Assembly: GCA_934572465.1 (NCBI GenBank)
Contig: CAKTLG010000017.1
Span: 1 to 36,160 of the forward strand
DNA length: 36,160 bases
Direction: 5' to 3'
Origin: an uncultured Oscillospiraceae bacterium
Lineage (GTDB): Bacteria > Bacillota > Clostridia > Oscillospirales > Oscillospiraceae
Shown here: positions 1 through 7,353 of the stretch, piece after piece
Layout: each line of letters starts with the position of its first letter
How positions within the stretch are numbered: the first letter of the stretch is position 1
The notes under the pieces: generated by a model
What the model was told of the DNA's origin: nothing
What the model saw: the letters and a program-made list of their open reading frames with translations, nothing else
Database searches by the model: none
Translations under genes and position numbers: made by a program

Positions 1-1
1 C

Positions 2-151
2 ATCTTCTGGGCTGACGGTTCCTACACCAACCTGTTCGGCAAGACCAAGGCCGGCAAGCCCGCCGGTGCTCCCGAAGGGGCCCACCAGAAGGCTCTCGCC
101 GCTCTCGAGGCTCGCCGCGCTGCCGGCAAGGCTCCCCAGATCAACGCGTAA
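2..151 (+). CDS. C-terminal 49 residues of an unidentified protein (partial)
   Basis: An open frame enters from the left edge and ends at TAA 149-151. The visible tail begins IFWADGSYTNLFGKTK and then becomes rich in Ala, Gly, Lys and Pro, ending in KAPQINA. Codons are strongly biased to C-ending and GCT/CTC forms, like the highly expressed fhs and hutH genes further along. I do not recognise the family. The neighbouring hut-type genes make a catabolic enzyme or transporter possible, but nothing in these residues shows that. The next gene starts 37 bases later with its own ribosome binding site, so the two are probably cotranscribed. Confidence 0.6.
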   Translation: MFWADGSYTNLFGKTKAGKPAGAPEGAHQKALAALEARRAAGKAPQINA

Positions 152-188
152 GCACTTCCCCCGCTTTACTTAGAAAGGAATCACCGCT

Positions 189-695
189 GTGAAACAAACG
201 CTTCCCTGGGAATCCGTCCCGCCCCCGATCTATACCGCGCAGGCCTTCAAGCCGCGTAAAAAATGGGTAAGCATCGGCGGCTGGGTGCTGATCGCCTTCC
301 TGCTCATCTACGGACTGTCGGCCCAGAGCCGCAACCCGCTGGTGGCAACGGTCTCGCTGCTCTTTGCCCTGCTGTATACGCTGACGATGCTGACGAAGAA
401 GGACGCCGTCCTGACCAGCCGCGGCCTTGAGATCTTCTACAACATGCAGATCACCACGCATTACGATTTCTTCCCCTGGGAACAGATCAATGCGATCGTG
501 ACGGAGGATCGCGGACATGCGGACTATATCCGTCTGCACATTGGCTACAGCAGCATGGAGAAGGCTCTTTTCTTCAAGCGCTCTGAGGTGGATGCCATCT
601 GTAAGTTCGCCAAGGAAAAGAACCCCGCGATCCGTGTGATGGATTACGACACCAGCCGGCCGGAAAAGCCCGCGAAGCAGAAAAAGCGCAAGTGA
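189..695 (+). CDS. small two-helix membrane protein with PH-like cytoplasmic domain
   Basis: A 168-residue protein of unknown function. It starts at GTG 189 behind an AGAAAGGAA ribosome binding site (172-180). Residues about 27-46 and 51-69 are two closely spaced hydrophobic segments, forming a membrane hairpin. The rest (about 75-150) alternates short beta-like stretches and ends in an amphipathic helix, a pattern like the PH-like or YcxB-type domains of small bacterial membrane proteins; this is inference from layout. The last dozen residues are Lys-rich and presumably cytoplasmic. It follows the partial upstream gene by 37 bases and is closed by a strong terminator at 715-749, so it is the last gene of that unit. 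Nothing links it to histidine metabolism. Confidence 0.75.
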   Translation: MKQTLPWESVPPPIYTAQAFKPRKKWVSIGGWVLIAFLLIYGLSAQSRNPLVATVSLLFALLYTLTMLTKKDAVLTSRGLEIFYNMQITTHYDFFPWEQINAIVTEDRGHADYIRLHIGYSSMEKALFFKRSEVDAICKFAKEKNPAIRVMDYDTSRPEKPAKQKKRK

Positions 696-714
696 TCCCT
701 CTTTGGCAAAATGA

Positions 715-749
715 AAAAGGACGCTCTCATTGCAGAGCGTCCTTTTTTT
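715..749 (+). terminator. intrinsic terminator after the small membrane protein gene
   Basis: A perfect 9-bp stem GGACGCTCT (719-727) / AGAGCGTCC (734-742) with a 6-base loop is followed by seven T residues (743-749). An A-run precedes the stem. It separates the upstream unit from the hutH promoter. Confidence 0.9.
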
Positions 750-845
750 GCATCTTGACGATAGTCCATCGCTCCACCACGATATTACAGCAGCGCGATA
801 TGGTGATAACGCACAACAAACAATTTTTTTACACAGAAAAAACTA

Positions 846-873
846 TTGATTTTGCACAAAAGTATGATATACT
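846..873 (+). promoter_or_regulatory. sigma-A promoter of hutH
   Basis: TTGATT (846-851), a 16-bp spacer and TATACT (868-873), with TG at 865-866 making an extended -10. It lies in an AT-rich island of a GC-rich region. Transcription would start near 880, leaving a leader of about 165 nt before hutH. Confidence 0.75.
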
Positions 874-879
874 ATCACC

Positions 880-1045
880 AGAACGATCCTGCGGGGTATT
901 GCAGGCGGAGCGCCTTCCGCATCCGGGCAGATGCGGAACGCAAAAGGGGCGCGCTCCGGAGCTGTTCTTGCATCCGGCGGGCAGGCGCACAGGCGCCGCG
1001 TCCGCAGCCATCTCACCGAGAAATTTAAGAAAAGAGGACACCATC
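880..1045 (+). other. long structured 5' leader of hutH
   Basis: From the predicted start to the hutH ATG there are about 165 nt without a convincing gene. It contains a perfect 8-bp hairpin TTCCGCAT (915-922) / ATGCGGAA (931-938). Around this, GGAGCGC near 907 can pair with GCGCTCC near 951-957, giving a larger two-level stem. This could be a cis-acting regulatory RNA or simply a GC-rich leader. I do not recognise a known riboswitch class. Confidence 0.35.
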
Positions 1046-2614
1046 ATGATCATGAATCCCACCGCGATCAAGCACGTCGTCGTCGACGGCCACAGCCTGA
1101 CGCTGGAATCCTTCGTCGCTATCGCGCGCTATAACGCAACCGTCGAGCTGGCTCCCTCCGCGCTGGAGGCCATGCAGAAGTCCCGCGCGCTCGCCGAGAA
1201 GATCGCGGCCGAGGGCCGCGTCGCCTACGGCATCACCACGGGCTTCGGTGAGTTCCAGAAGGTCGCCGTCCCCAAGGAGATGAGCAACCAGCTCTCCACC
1301 AACCTGATCCTCAGCCACTGCACCGCCGCCGGCGAGCCGTATGCTGACGAGATCGTCCGCGGCATGATGCTGCTGCGCGCCAACGCGCTGTGCGGCGGCG
1401 TGTCCGGCGTCCGTCCCCTGCTCGTCGAGATGCTGCTCGAGATGCTCAACAAGGGCGTAACTCCCGTCGTCCCGCAGAAGGGCTCCCTCGGCTCCTCCGG
1501 CGACCTTGCTCCTCTCGCGCACATGACGCTCCCCATGCTCGGCAAGGGCGAGGCCATGTACGAGGGCGTGAAGATGACCGGCGCCGAGGCCATGGCCAAG
1601 GCCGGCATCAAGACGCTCGACACTCTCGTTTCCAAGGAAGGCCTCGGCATGACCAACGGCACCTGCGCGATGACCTCCGTCGGCGCGCTCGCGCTGTATG
1701 ACTCCATCTGCGCCGCCCAGCTCGGCGACGTGATCGCCTCCATGTCCTTCGAGGGCCTGACCGGTCTCCGCAACGCCTTCGATCCCCGCATCCATCAGGT
1801 GCGCGGCCAGAAGGGTCAGATGCTCGTCGCCGCGAATATGCGCAAGCTGCTCGCCGGCTCCGAGATCCTCGACAACTGCCAGAGCGACCGCGTTCAGGAC
1901 GCTTACGCGCTCCGCTGCATCCCGCAGCTGCACGGCGCCTGCCGCGACGCGCTCGAGTATGTCCGCGAGAAGGTCGAGATCGAGCTCAACGCCGTCACCG
2001 ATAACCCGCTGATGTTCCTCGATGACGAGGCCGTCATCTCCGGCGGCAACTTCCATGGCGAGCCCATGGCTCTGCCGTTCGACTTCCTCGGCATCGCCGC
2101 TTCCGAGATCGCCGACGCGTCCGAGCGCCGCACTGAGCGCATGGTCAACCCCGCGCTCTCCAACGGCCTGACCGCGTTCCTCACCACGCAGGCGGGCGTC
2201 AACTCCGGCTTCATGATCGTCCAGTATGCCGCTGCCTCCATGGTCAGCGAGAACAAGGTCTATGCGCACCCCGCGTCCGTCGACTCCATCCCCTCCTCCG
2301 CCAACCAGGAGGACATCGTCTCCATGGGCACCACCGCCGCCCGCAAGGCCAAGATGATCCTGCAGAACACGCAGGACGTCCTCGCCGACGAGCTGCTGAC
2401 CGCCTGCCAGGCCATCGACATCCGCCGCCGCCTGAACACCCATGGTCAGGGTCTGACCCCGCTGCACGAGGCCCTCTACAAGCACGTGCGCGAGCAGGTC
2501 GCCTTCTACGAGGTCGACCGCGAGATCTGGCCCGACATCCGTGCGGTGGAGAAGATGATCCGCTCCGGCGAGCTGCTTGACATCGTCAAGGAGTATATCC
2601 CCGACTTTGAGTAA
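1046..2614 (+). CDS. hutH: histidine ammonia-lyase
   Basis: A 522-residue cytoplasmic enzyme that deaminates L-histidine to trans-urocanate and ammonia, the first step of histidine degradation. The start is ATG 1046 behind AAAAGAGGA; the same frame is open upstream to 692 but runs through the promoter and leader. Family landmarks: YGITTGFG with the catalytic-type Tyr61, the MIO region GSLGSSGDLAPLAH near residues 147-160, AVTDNPL, and the C-terminal NKVYAHPASVDSIPSSANQE block. Length is normal (about 510). The oddity is the MIO triad: Ser150-Ser151-Gly152 instead of the usual Ala-Ser-Gly. All other landmarks are intact, so it is probably active. It has its own promoter, so it forms a unit separate from the genes upstream. 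The next gene is a histidine-racemase-like enzyme 315 bases on. Confidence 0.96.
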   Translation: MIMNPTAIKHVVVDGHSLTLESFVAIARYNATVELAPSALEAMQKSRALAEKIAAEGRVAYGITTGFGEFQKVAVPKEMSNQLSTNLILSHCTAAGEPYADEIVRGMMLLRANALCGGVSGVRPLLVEMLLEMLNKGVTPVVPQKGSLGSSGDLAPLAHMTLPMLGKGEAMYEGVKMTGAEAMAKAGIKTLDTLVSKEGLGMTNGTCAMTSVGALALYDSICAAQLGDVIASMSFEGLTGLRNAFDPRIHQVRGQKGQMLVAANMRKLLAGSEILDNCQSDRVQDAYALRCIPQLHGACRDALEYVREKVEIELNAVTDNPLMFLDDEAVISGGNFHGEPMALPFDFLGIAASEIADASERRTERMVNPALSNGLTAFLTTQAGVNSGFMIVQYAAASMVSENKVYAHPASVDSIPSSANQEDIVSMGTTAARKAKMILQNTQDVLADELLTACQAIDIRRRLNTHGQGLTPLHEALYKHVREQVAFYEVDREIWPDIRAVEKMIRSGELLDIVKEYIPDFE

Positions 2615-2807
2615 TCACAAATGAGCCTTTGGCGCATTTGTGAAAAGGATTGCAGGCTGCTGCGGCGCACTCGCTGCGCTCGCACGCTTGCAGCCTGAGA
2701 AGTGTTTTTTCTGACGCGCATGTCGTCAGAAAAAACGGATCAAGATCATTCACGCCGTGCGCGGCGTGAATGAACGGGTCAATATTGTCTGCTCCGCGCA
2801 CGGAGCA
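2615..2807. repeat. array of five perfect inverted repeats after hutH
   Basis: The 315-base gap between hutH and the racemase gene is mostly a chain of hairpins: TCACAAATG (2615-2623)/CATTTGTGA (2635-2643); CAGGCTGC (2653-2660)/GCAGCCTG (2690-2697); TTTTTTCTGACG (2705-2716)/CGTCAGAAAAAA (2724-2735); TCATTCACGCC (2746-2756)/GGCGTGAATGA (2763-2773); TGCTCCG (2790-2796)/CGGAGCA (2801-2807). All stems are perfect, of 7 to 12 bp. No coding potential is apparent. A comparable array lies at 35959-36076. Confidence 0.8.
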
Positions 2808-2842
2808 AACCGGTGCGGCGTGAGAAGATGCGCTGCAAGCGG

Positions 2843-2872
2843 TTGACAATGCAATAAGGAAGGGTGTAAAGT
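2843..2872 (+). promoter_or_regulatory. possible promoter of the racemase gene
   Basis: A perfect -35 TTGACA (2843-2848) is followed after 18 bp by TAAAGT (2867-2872), a moderate -10. The -10 lies inside the left arm of the inverted repeat at 2861-2892, so that repeat may act as an operator as well as, or instead of, a terminator. Confidence 0.4.
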
Positions 2873-2898
2873 CTACTTGGATTTTACACCCTCTTTTT
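2861..2898 (+). terminator. hairpin with T-run just before the racemase gene
   Basis: AGGGTGTAAA (2861-2870) pairs perfectly with TTTACACCCT (2883-2892), followed by CTTTTT. It looks like an intrinsic terminator of the hutH unit, but it sits only 19 bases before the racemase ribosome binding site and overlaps a possible promoter. It could therefore be an attenuator or an operator. Confidence 0.6.
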
Positions 2899-2929
2899 AT
2901 CGGAATCATTGCAAATGGAGGAAGCTGCG

Positions 2930-3712
2930 ATGAAACTCAACATCCTGCGCGCCGATCCGGCGGGGAACATTACGGTGTTTGTGCTCGATCCTGTCGAAAA
3001 GGCGCGGCGCGGCGCGCTTGCCGCACAGATCATGGCCATTCCGGCGCTCAAGGCCGAGCAGGTCGGCTACGCCTGTCCGCCGGAGGACGATGTGGACGGT
3101 CATATGGAGATGATGGGCGGCGAATTCTGCGGCAACGCGACGCGCGCCTACGGCATGTATGTGGCAAGGAAAAAGGGCGGCCTTTCATCGGTCAGGCTGC
3201 GCGTGAGCGGCTGCGATCATATCGTCACGGCGCAGGTGGACTGTGCGAAAAACACTGCCAGCGCCGAGATGCCCTGTCCGCGCAGCGTGAGGTATGTGCG
3301 CGCGGCGGGTCATGAGGGCACGCTCGTCGACCTTGGCGGCATCGCGCACTTTGTGGTCGAGGGCGTCGCGCCGAGCGAGGACTTTTTCCGCGCGGCGGAG
3401 GACATTTTTGCCGGCATTCCCGCGCTGGACGCCTGCGGCGTCATTTTCCTCGACGCATCGGAGCACCGCATGACGCCGCTTGTCAAGGTGATCGAAACCG
3501 GCAGCCTCGTCTGGGAGGGCAGCTGCGGCAGCGGCAGCGTTGCCTGTGCGGTCGCGCAGAGCGAGACGCTGCAAAACGGCGGTTTTTCCTGCGACTACCG
3601 CCAGCCCGCGGGCACCGTGCGCGCAAGCGTGGAGCGGCGGAACGGCGCTGTCATCGCTGCGCGCATCGGCGGGCCGGTCACGCTGGACGAGGTGCAGTGC
3701 ATCGAGCTGTGA
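2930..3712 (+). CDS. DapF-fold amino acid racemase, probably histidine racemase (CntK/HisR type)
   Basis: A 260-residue cofactor-independent racemase. The two catalytic cysteines of the DapF fold are Cys67 in GGEFCGNATR and Cys199 in WEGSCGSGSVA. Classical DapF has the asparagine/glycine-rich MCGNGAR and ACGTGA sequences there. This protein instead matches what I recall of the staphylococcal histidine racemase CntK: an N-terminal PxGNxTxxV, EQVG near residue 43, NEFCGNAT-like and VSGC blocks, SLVWEGSCGSG, and a later RQPAGT. Its position just after hutH agrees with a histidine substrate. The likely role is interconversion of D- and L-histidine, feeding D-histidine to HutH or making D-histidine. 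No staphylopine-like synthase genes are nearby. ATG 2930 is chosen because GGAGGAAG (2917-2924) precedes it; a TTG at 2909 has no such site. Family certain, substrate inferred. Confidence 0.85.
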   Translation: MKLNILRADPAGNITVFVLDPVEKARRGALAAQIMAIPALKAEQVGYACPPEDDVDGHMEMMGGEFCGNATRAYGMYVARKKGGLSSVRLRVSGCDHIVTAQVDCAKNTASAEMPCPRSVRYVRAAGHEGTLVDLGGIAHFVVEGVAPSEDFFRAAEDIFAGIPALDACGVIFLDASEHRMTPLVKVIETGSLVWEGSCGSGSVACAVAQSETLQNGGFSCDYRQPAGTVRASVERRNGAVIAARIGGPVTLDEVQCIEL

Positions 3713-3908
3713 ACGTCCCGCAAAATGACGGCTCCGCGCCTTCGTCCGTCGTTTGCGGACAGTTTCCGCTCCCGTGCTTTTTGCCGCACTTTGCTTTCAA
3801 AAGAAGCGGCCGTCCTGCGAATGCGCGCCGTCAGTCCCGTTTGTAAGGCGCATCTGCCGTATGTTTAAAAAAATTAAGCATACCTGAAAAAGTGCATGGC
3901 GAAAGTGG
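3713..3908. other. non-coding gap before the fhs promoter
   Basis: No gene is supported here. There is an imperfect AT-rich inverted repeat, GTATGTTTA around 3858 and TAAGCATAC around 3876, with a run of A between them, upstream of the fhs promoter. It could be an UP element or a regulator site. No clear terminator for the racemase gene is visible. Confidence 0.4.
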
Positions 3909-3937
3909 TTTACCTTTTTCCTGCATTGCGGTATAAT
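3909..3937 (+). promoter_or_regulatory. strong sigma-A promoter of fhs
   Basis: TTTACC (3909-3914), exactly 17 bp, then a perfect TATAAT (3932-3937). The leader contains a hairpin GGCGCG (3956-3961) / CGCGCC (3966-3971) closed by a GGAA tetraloop, with a further outer pairing TGATC/GATCA (3945-3949 / 3972-3976). The ribosome binding site AGGAGG precedes the ATG. Confidence 0.85.
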
Positions 3938-4002
3938 ATGGTCGTGATCAAAAAAGGCGCGGGAACGCGCCGATCAGATAGAAAAAACAGGAGGCTCACA
4001 CC

Positions 4003-5664
4003 ATGACCGATATTGAGATCGCCCAGGCGCATGAAATGAAGAAGATCACCGAGATCGCAGCCAATGCCGGCATTGACGAAAAGCATCTTGAGCTTTACGG
4101 CAACTACAAGGCCAAGCTCGACCTGACCGAGATCCGCAAGCTGCCCCGCAAGGCAAAGCTCATCCTCGTCACCGCCATCAGCCCCACCCCCGCCGGCGAG
4201 GGCAAGACCACCACGTCCGTCGGCCTTGCCGACGCGCTCGGCCGGATCGGCAAGAAAGCCATGGTCTGCCTGCGCGAGCCCTCCCTCGGCCCCGTGTTCG
4301 GCGTCAAGGGCGGCGCAGCCGGCGGCGGCTACGCTCAGGTCGTCCCCATGGAGGACATCAACCTGCACTTCACCGGCGACTTCCACGCCATCGGCGCGGC
4401 GAACAACCTGCTCGCCGCCATGCTCGACAACCACATCCAGCAGGGCAATGCCCTGAACATTGACCCGCGCAAGATCGTCTGGAAGCGCGCCGTCGACATG
4501 AACGACCGTCAGCTCCGTCACATCATCGACGGTCTTGGCGGCAAGGCCAGCGGCACCCCGCGCGAGGACGGCTTCGAGATCACCGTCGCCAGCGAGGTCA
4601 TGGCCGTGCTGTGCCTCGCCACCAGCCTGACGGATCTGAAAGAGCGTCTCGGCAAGATGGTCATCGCCTACACCTACGACGACAAGCCCGTCACCGCGCA
4701 CGACATCAAGGTCGAGGGCGCCATGGCCGCTCTGCTCAAGGACGCCATCAAGCCCAATCTGGTGCAGACGCTCGAGGGCACGCCCGCCTTTATCCATGGC
4801 GGCCCGTTCGCCAACATCGCCCACGGCTGCAACTCCGTTCTCGCCACCGAGACCGCGCTGCGCCTGAGCGATTACACCGTCACCGAGGCTGGCTTCGCCG
4901 CCGATCTCGGCGCAGAGAAGTTCCTCGACATCAAGTGCCGCGCCGCGGGCTTCCATCCCGACGCCGTCGTCATCGTGGCGACTGTGCGCGCGCTGAAGTA
5001 TCACGGCGGCGTGCCCAAGGCCGAGCTGAACAGCGAAAACCTTGAGGCGCTCGAAAAGGGTCTGCCGAACCTCCTGCAGCACGTCGACAACGTGAAGAAC
5101 GTTTACGGCCTCCCCTGCGTCGTCGCCATCAACGCCTTCCCGACCGACACGAAGGCCGAGCTCGACCTTGTCGAAGAGAAGTGCCGCGAGCTGGGCGTCA
5201 ACGTCCGTCTGAGCGAGGTCTGGGCCAAGGGCGGCGAGGGCGGCAAAGCGCTGGCCGAGGAGGTCGTGCGCCTGTGCGATGAGCCCAACCACTTCCAGTT
5301 CGTCTATGACGCGAACGACAGCATCGAAGATAAGCTGAACGCCATCGCCACGAAGGTCTACCACGCCGACGGCGTGATCATCGCCGCTCCTGCCAAAAAG
5401 CAGCTCAAACAGCTCACCGAGCTCGGCTTCGACAAGCTGCCCATCTGCATGGCCAAGACCCAGTTCTCCTTCTCCGACGATGCGGGCAAGCTGGGCGCGC
5501 CGCGCGGCTTCAAGATCACCGTGCGCGACCTCAAGGTCAACGCGGGCGCTGGCTTCCTCGTCGCCAAGACCGGCGACATTATGACCATGCCGGGTCTTCC
5601 CAAGGTCCCGTCCGCCGAGAAGATCGACGTTGACGAATCCGGCAGGATCACCGGCCTGTTCTAA
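4003..5664 (+). CDS. fhs: formate-tetrahydrofolate ligase
   Basis: A 553-residue cytoplasmic enzyme joining formate to tetrahydrofolate at the cost of ATP, giving 10-formyl-THF; it can run in reverse to make ATP. The P-loop TPAGEGKTT is at residues 62-70. Other family blocks are [38 protein letters not shown] and [10 protein letters not shown]. Length equals the usual 550-560. The start is ATG 4003 after ACAGGAGG. It has its own strong promoter and very biased codons, so it is probably highly expressed. Beside hutH and the cyclodeaminase, a plausible role is disposing of one-carbon units from histidine as formate with ATP recovery; it also serves purine synthesis and, if present, the acetyl-CoA pathway. 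Confidence 0.98.
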   Translation: MTDIEIAQAHEMKKITEIAANAGIDEKHLELYGNYKAKLDLTEIRKLPRKAKLILVTAISPTPAGEGKTTTSVGLADALGRIGKKAMVCLREPSLGPVFGVKGGAAGGGYAQVVPMEDINLHFTGDFHAIGAANNLLAAMLDNHIQQGNALNIDPRKIVWKRAVDMNDRQLRHIIDGLGGKASGTPREDGFEITVASEVMAVLCLATSLTDLKERLGKMVIAYTYDDKPVTAHDIKVEGAMAALLKDAIKPNLVQTLEGTPAFIHGGPFANIAHGCNSVLATETALRLSDYTVTEAGFAADLGAEKFLDIKCRAAGFHPDAVVIVATVRALKYHGGVPKAELNSENLEALEKGLPNLLQHVDNVKNVYGLPCVVAINAFPTDTKAELDLVEEKCRELGVNVRLSEVWAKGGEGGKALAEEVVRLCDEPNHFQFVYDANDSIEDKLNAIATKVYHADGVIIAAPAKKQLKQLTELGFDKLPICMAKTQFSFSDDAGKLGAPRGFKITVRDLKVNAGAGFLVAKTGDIMTMPGLPKVPSAEKIDVDESGRITGLF

Positions 5665-5703
5665 GCGAAGATTCCCCTATAGCTTTTTGTTCATAACGGC
5701 AAG

Positions 5704-5730
5704 GCTCCCCTCGGAAATTCCGCGGGGAGC
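5704..5730 (+). other. hairpin between fhs and fchA
   Basis: GCTCCCC (5704-5710) pairs with GGGGAGC (5724-5730), with a further inner CGG/CCG after one mismatch. No T-run follows directly, although ATTTTTG comes nine bases later. It may be a weak terminator or an RNA processing or stability element that adjusts fchA expression relative to fhs. Confidence 0.45.
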
Positions 5731-5786
5731 TATGCCCGATTTTTGGGGCGGCGCGTGCCGTCCCCCTTCCAAGGAGATACCCGCCT

Positions 5787-6428
5787 ATGAAGATCGCAGA
5801 TATGAAGGTCACGGAGCTTATCAACGAGATCGGCTCCGATTCCCCCGCCCCGGGCGGCGGCGCGGTCGCCGGTCTCGCCGGCGGCATCGGCGTAGCGCTG
5901 ACGATGATGGTCAACGGCCTGACGCTGAGCAAAAAGGGCTTTGAGAATGACCGCGAGCGCATTCTCGACGCTATCGCCAAGGGCAACGAGCTCAAGGAGC
6001 GCTTTGTCGACGTAATGAACCGAGACAGCGAGGTTTTCGACGTGCTGATCGAGTCCCTCGCCTTGCCGAAGGACAGCGACGCGCAGAAGGCCATCCGCCG
6101 CGGCGCGGTGCAGGCGGCGTTCCGCAACTGCACGGAGGTGCCGCTGGCGATGATGGAGGTCTGCATGGAGTCCATCGATCTGCTCGCCGGTCTCGTCGGC
6201 ACGACGAACCCGAACGTCGTCAGCGACCTCGGCATCGCGGCGCTGACGCTCAAGACCGCCATGAAGAGCGCGTGGCTGAATGTGCTCATCAACCTTTCGT
6301 CGCTCAAGGACAAGGCCTTTGCCGACGAGTGCTGCAAGCGCGGCGAGGCGATGCTGGCGCACGCCATCCCGCTTGCCGAGGAGAGCTATGAAAAGGCGCT
6401 CGCTCTCATCACCGGAGGTAAAAAATAA
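5787..6428 (+). CDS. fchA: formimino-tetrahydrofolate cyclodeaminase
   Basis: A 213-residue cytoplasmic enzyme converting 5-formimino-THF to 5,10-methenyl-THF and ammonia. The diagnostic N-terminal block SDSPAPGGGAVAG is at residues 17-29, followed by helical repeats as in the FTCD C-terminal domain. It is free-standing: no formiminotransferase domain is fused to it. The start is ATG 5787 behind AAGGAGAT. It lies 122 bases after fhs with only a weak hairpin between, so the two are likely cotranscribed. A terminator follows at 6475. With HutH this supports histidine (or glycine/purine) fermentation through formimino-THF; the formiminotransferase, urocanase and imidazolonepropionase are not in this window. 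Confidence 0.95.
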   Translation: MKIADMKVTELINEIGSDSPAPGGGAVAGLAGGIGVALTMMVNGLTLSKKGFENDRERILDAIAKGNELKERFVDVMNRDSEVFDVLIESLALPKDSDAQKAIRRGAVQAAFRNCTEVPLAMMEVCMESIDLLAGLVGTTNPNVVSDLGIAALTLKTAMKSAWLNVLINLSSLKDKAFADECCKRGEAMLAHAIPLAEESYEKALALITGGKK

Positions 6429-6474
6429 GCGCTCCCGCACTTTTCTGTTCCGCGCCGTCCGCCGCATTTGTCAT

Positions 6475-6499
6475 GCCGCGGGCAGCGCGGCGCTTTTTT
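6475..6499 (+). terminator. intrinsic terminator after fchA
   Basis: GCCGCG (6475-6480) pairs with CGCGGC (6486-6491) around a 5-base loop, then GC and six T (6494-6499). It closes the fhs-fchA unit. Confidence 0.75.
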
Positions 6500-6538
6500 C
6501 ACAAATTTGCAATTAGCAGTAGCTTTTTGCGGATTTTG

Positions 6539-6547
6539 TGGTACAAT
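6539..6547 (+). promoter_or_regulatory. extended -10 promoter of the CofE-like gene
   Basis: TGGTACAAT at 6539-6547 is an extended -10 (TGn-TACAAT). No good -35 is visible at the right distance. The sequence around it is AT-rich, and the gene's ATG is 37 bases downstream. Confidence 0.5.
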
Positions 6548-6583
6548 ACCAAGGTAATATCACTCACGAAAGAGGCATTTTCC

Positions 6584-7285
6584 ATGGAATTTGTTGCAAA
6601 CAGCTCCAAAAACGTTGAGATCGAGACCTCCACCGGCGTTTACGAGCGCCACGCCATCCAGACGCATTTCGTTGAGATCGGCGAGGATTATATCGAGCTG
6701 ATCAACCGCTATGTCAAGCCCTTGTACGAGGAGGGCGAGCTGCTGAGCATCAGCGAAAAGATCATCGCCCTGTGCCAGAAGCGCGTGGTCTACCGCAAGG
6801 ATATGAAGATCTCGTGGCTGGCGAAGTTCCTCAGCCGCTTTGCCATCCAGCACAACAGCGCCGGCATCGGCGTTGGCGAGGTGTGCAAGATGCAGTTCGC
6901 CATCGACATCTGCGGGCCGTGGAAGGTGCTCTGGGCCGCGATCTGCGCGGGCTTCGGCAAGCTCGTGGGCAAGCACGGCATTTTCTACGACATGGTCGGC
7001 ATGGAGGTCACGGGCCTCGACGGCTTTTACCCCGACGTCTTCCCTGTCTACGGCGACTATGGCATCCGCATCCCCGAAAACCCCTCGGGCGTCTGCAACG
7101 AGATCTACGAGAAGACCGGCGTGCGCGCGATGATCGTCGACGCCAACGACCTTACGCGCGACATTCTCGGCAAGGCGGACTGCATCACGCTCACCGACGA
7201 GCAGCTCTGCGAGATCATCCGCGACAATCCGGCGGGACAGGACGATCAGTGCACGCCGTTTATCCTGATCCGCAAAAAGGCGTAA
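6584..7285 (+). CDS. coenzyme F420-0:gamma-glutamyl ligase-like (CofE-fold) protein
   Basis: A 233-residue protein of the Firmicutes branch of the CofE family. It opens with a short lead (MEFVANSSKNVEIE), then IxTHFVEIGEDYIELI, LSISEKIIAL (the loop where CofE proteins bind metal and GTP), GKHGIFYDMVG, IVDANDLTRDILG, and NPAGQDDQCTPFILIR at the end. True CofE adds glutamates to F420-0, but Oscillospiraceae are not known for F420, and no other F420 gene is here. The cofactor may be another gamma-glutamylated compound; folate polyglutamylation is a tempting guess from the neighbours, with no direct support. The start is ATG 6584 behind GAAAGAGG; the frame is open further upstream but crosses the terminator. 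It is a single-gene unit ended by 7298-7331. Confidence 0.8.
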   Translation: MEFVANSSKNVEIETSTGVYERHAIQTHFVEIGEDYIELINRYVKPLYEEGELLSISEKIIALCQKRVVYRKDMKISWLAKFLSRFAIQHNSAGIGVGEVCKMQFAIDICGPWKVLWAAICAGFGKLVGKHGIFYDMVGMEVTGLDGFYPDVFPVYGDYGIRIPENPSGVCNEIYEKTGVRAMIVDANDLTRDILGKADCITLTDEQLCEIIRDNPAGQDDQCTPFILIRKKA

Positions 7286-7297
7286 ATCACAGCACGC

Positions 7298-7331
7298 AAA
7301 AAAGAGGAGGCCCATGGGCCTCCTCTTTTTT
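7298..7331. terminator. bidirectional terminator between convergent genes
   Basis: A perfect 34-bp palindrome centred between 7314 and 7315. The arms begin AAAAAAGAGGAGG and end CCTCCTCTTTTTT, so a T-run follows the stem on both strands. It serves the CofE-like gene (plus) and the VanW-family gene (minus). Confidence 0.93.
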
Positions 7332-7353
7332 CACGCTGATGATAAGAGTTTTG

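Noticed and set aside
692..1045. N-terminal extension of HutH by 118 residues in the same open frame
   Set aside because: It crosses a terminator-adjacent region, the promoter and the leader; its residues resemble no HutH, and ATG 1046 has the ribosome binding site and normal length.
3910..5364. Long open frame antisense to fhs (about 480 codons)
   Set aside because: GC-rich codon bias in fhs leaves antisense frames open; the product is low-complexity and has no family features. The same applies to long antisense frames over hutH (1025-2485), the PBP2/GH13 region (23836-27841), serS and aspS.
5665..5786. True terminator between fhs and fchA
   Set aside because: The hairpin lacks an adjacent T-run and has an internal mismatch; listed only as a hairpin.
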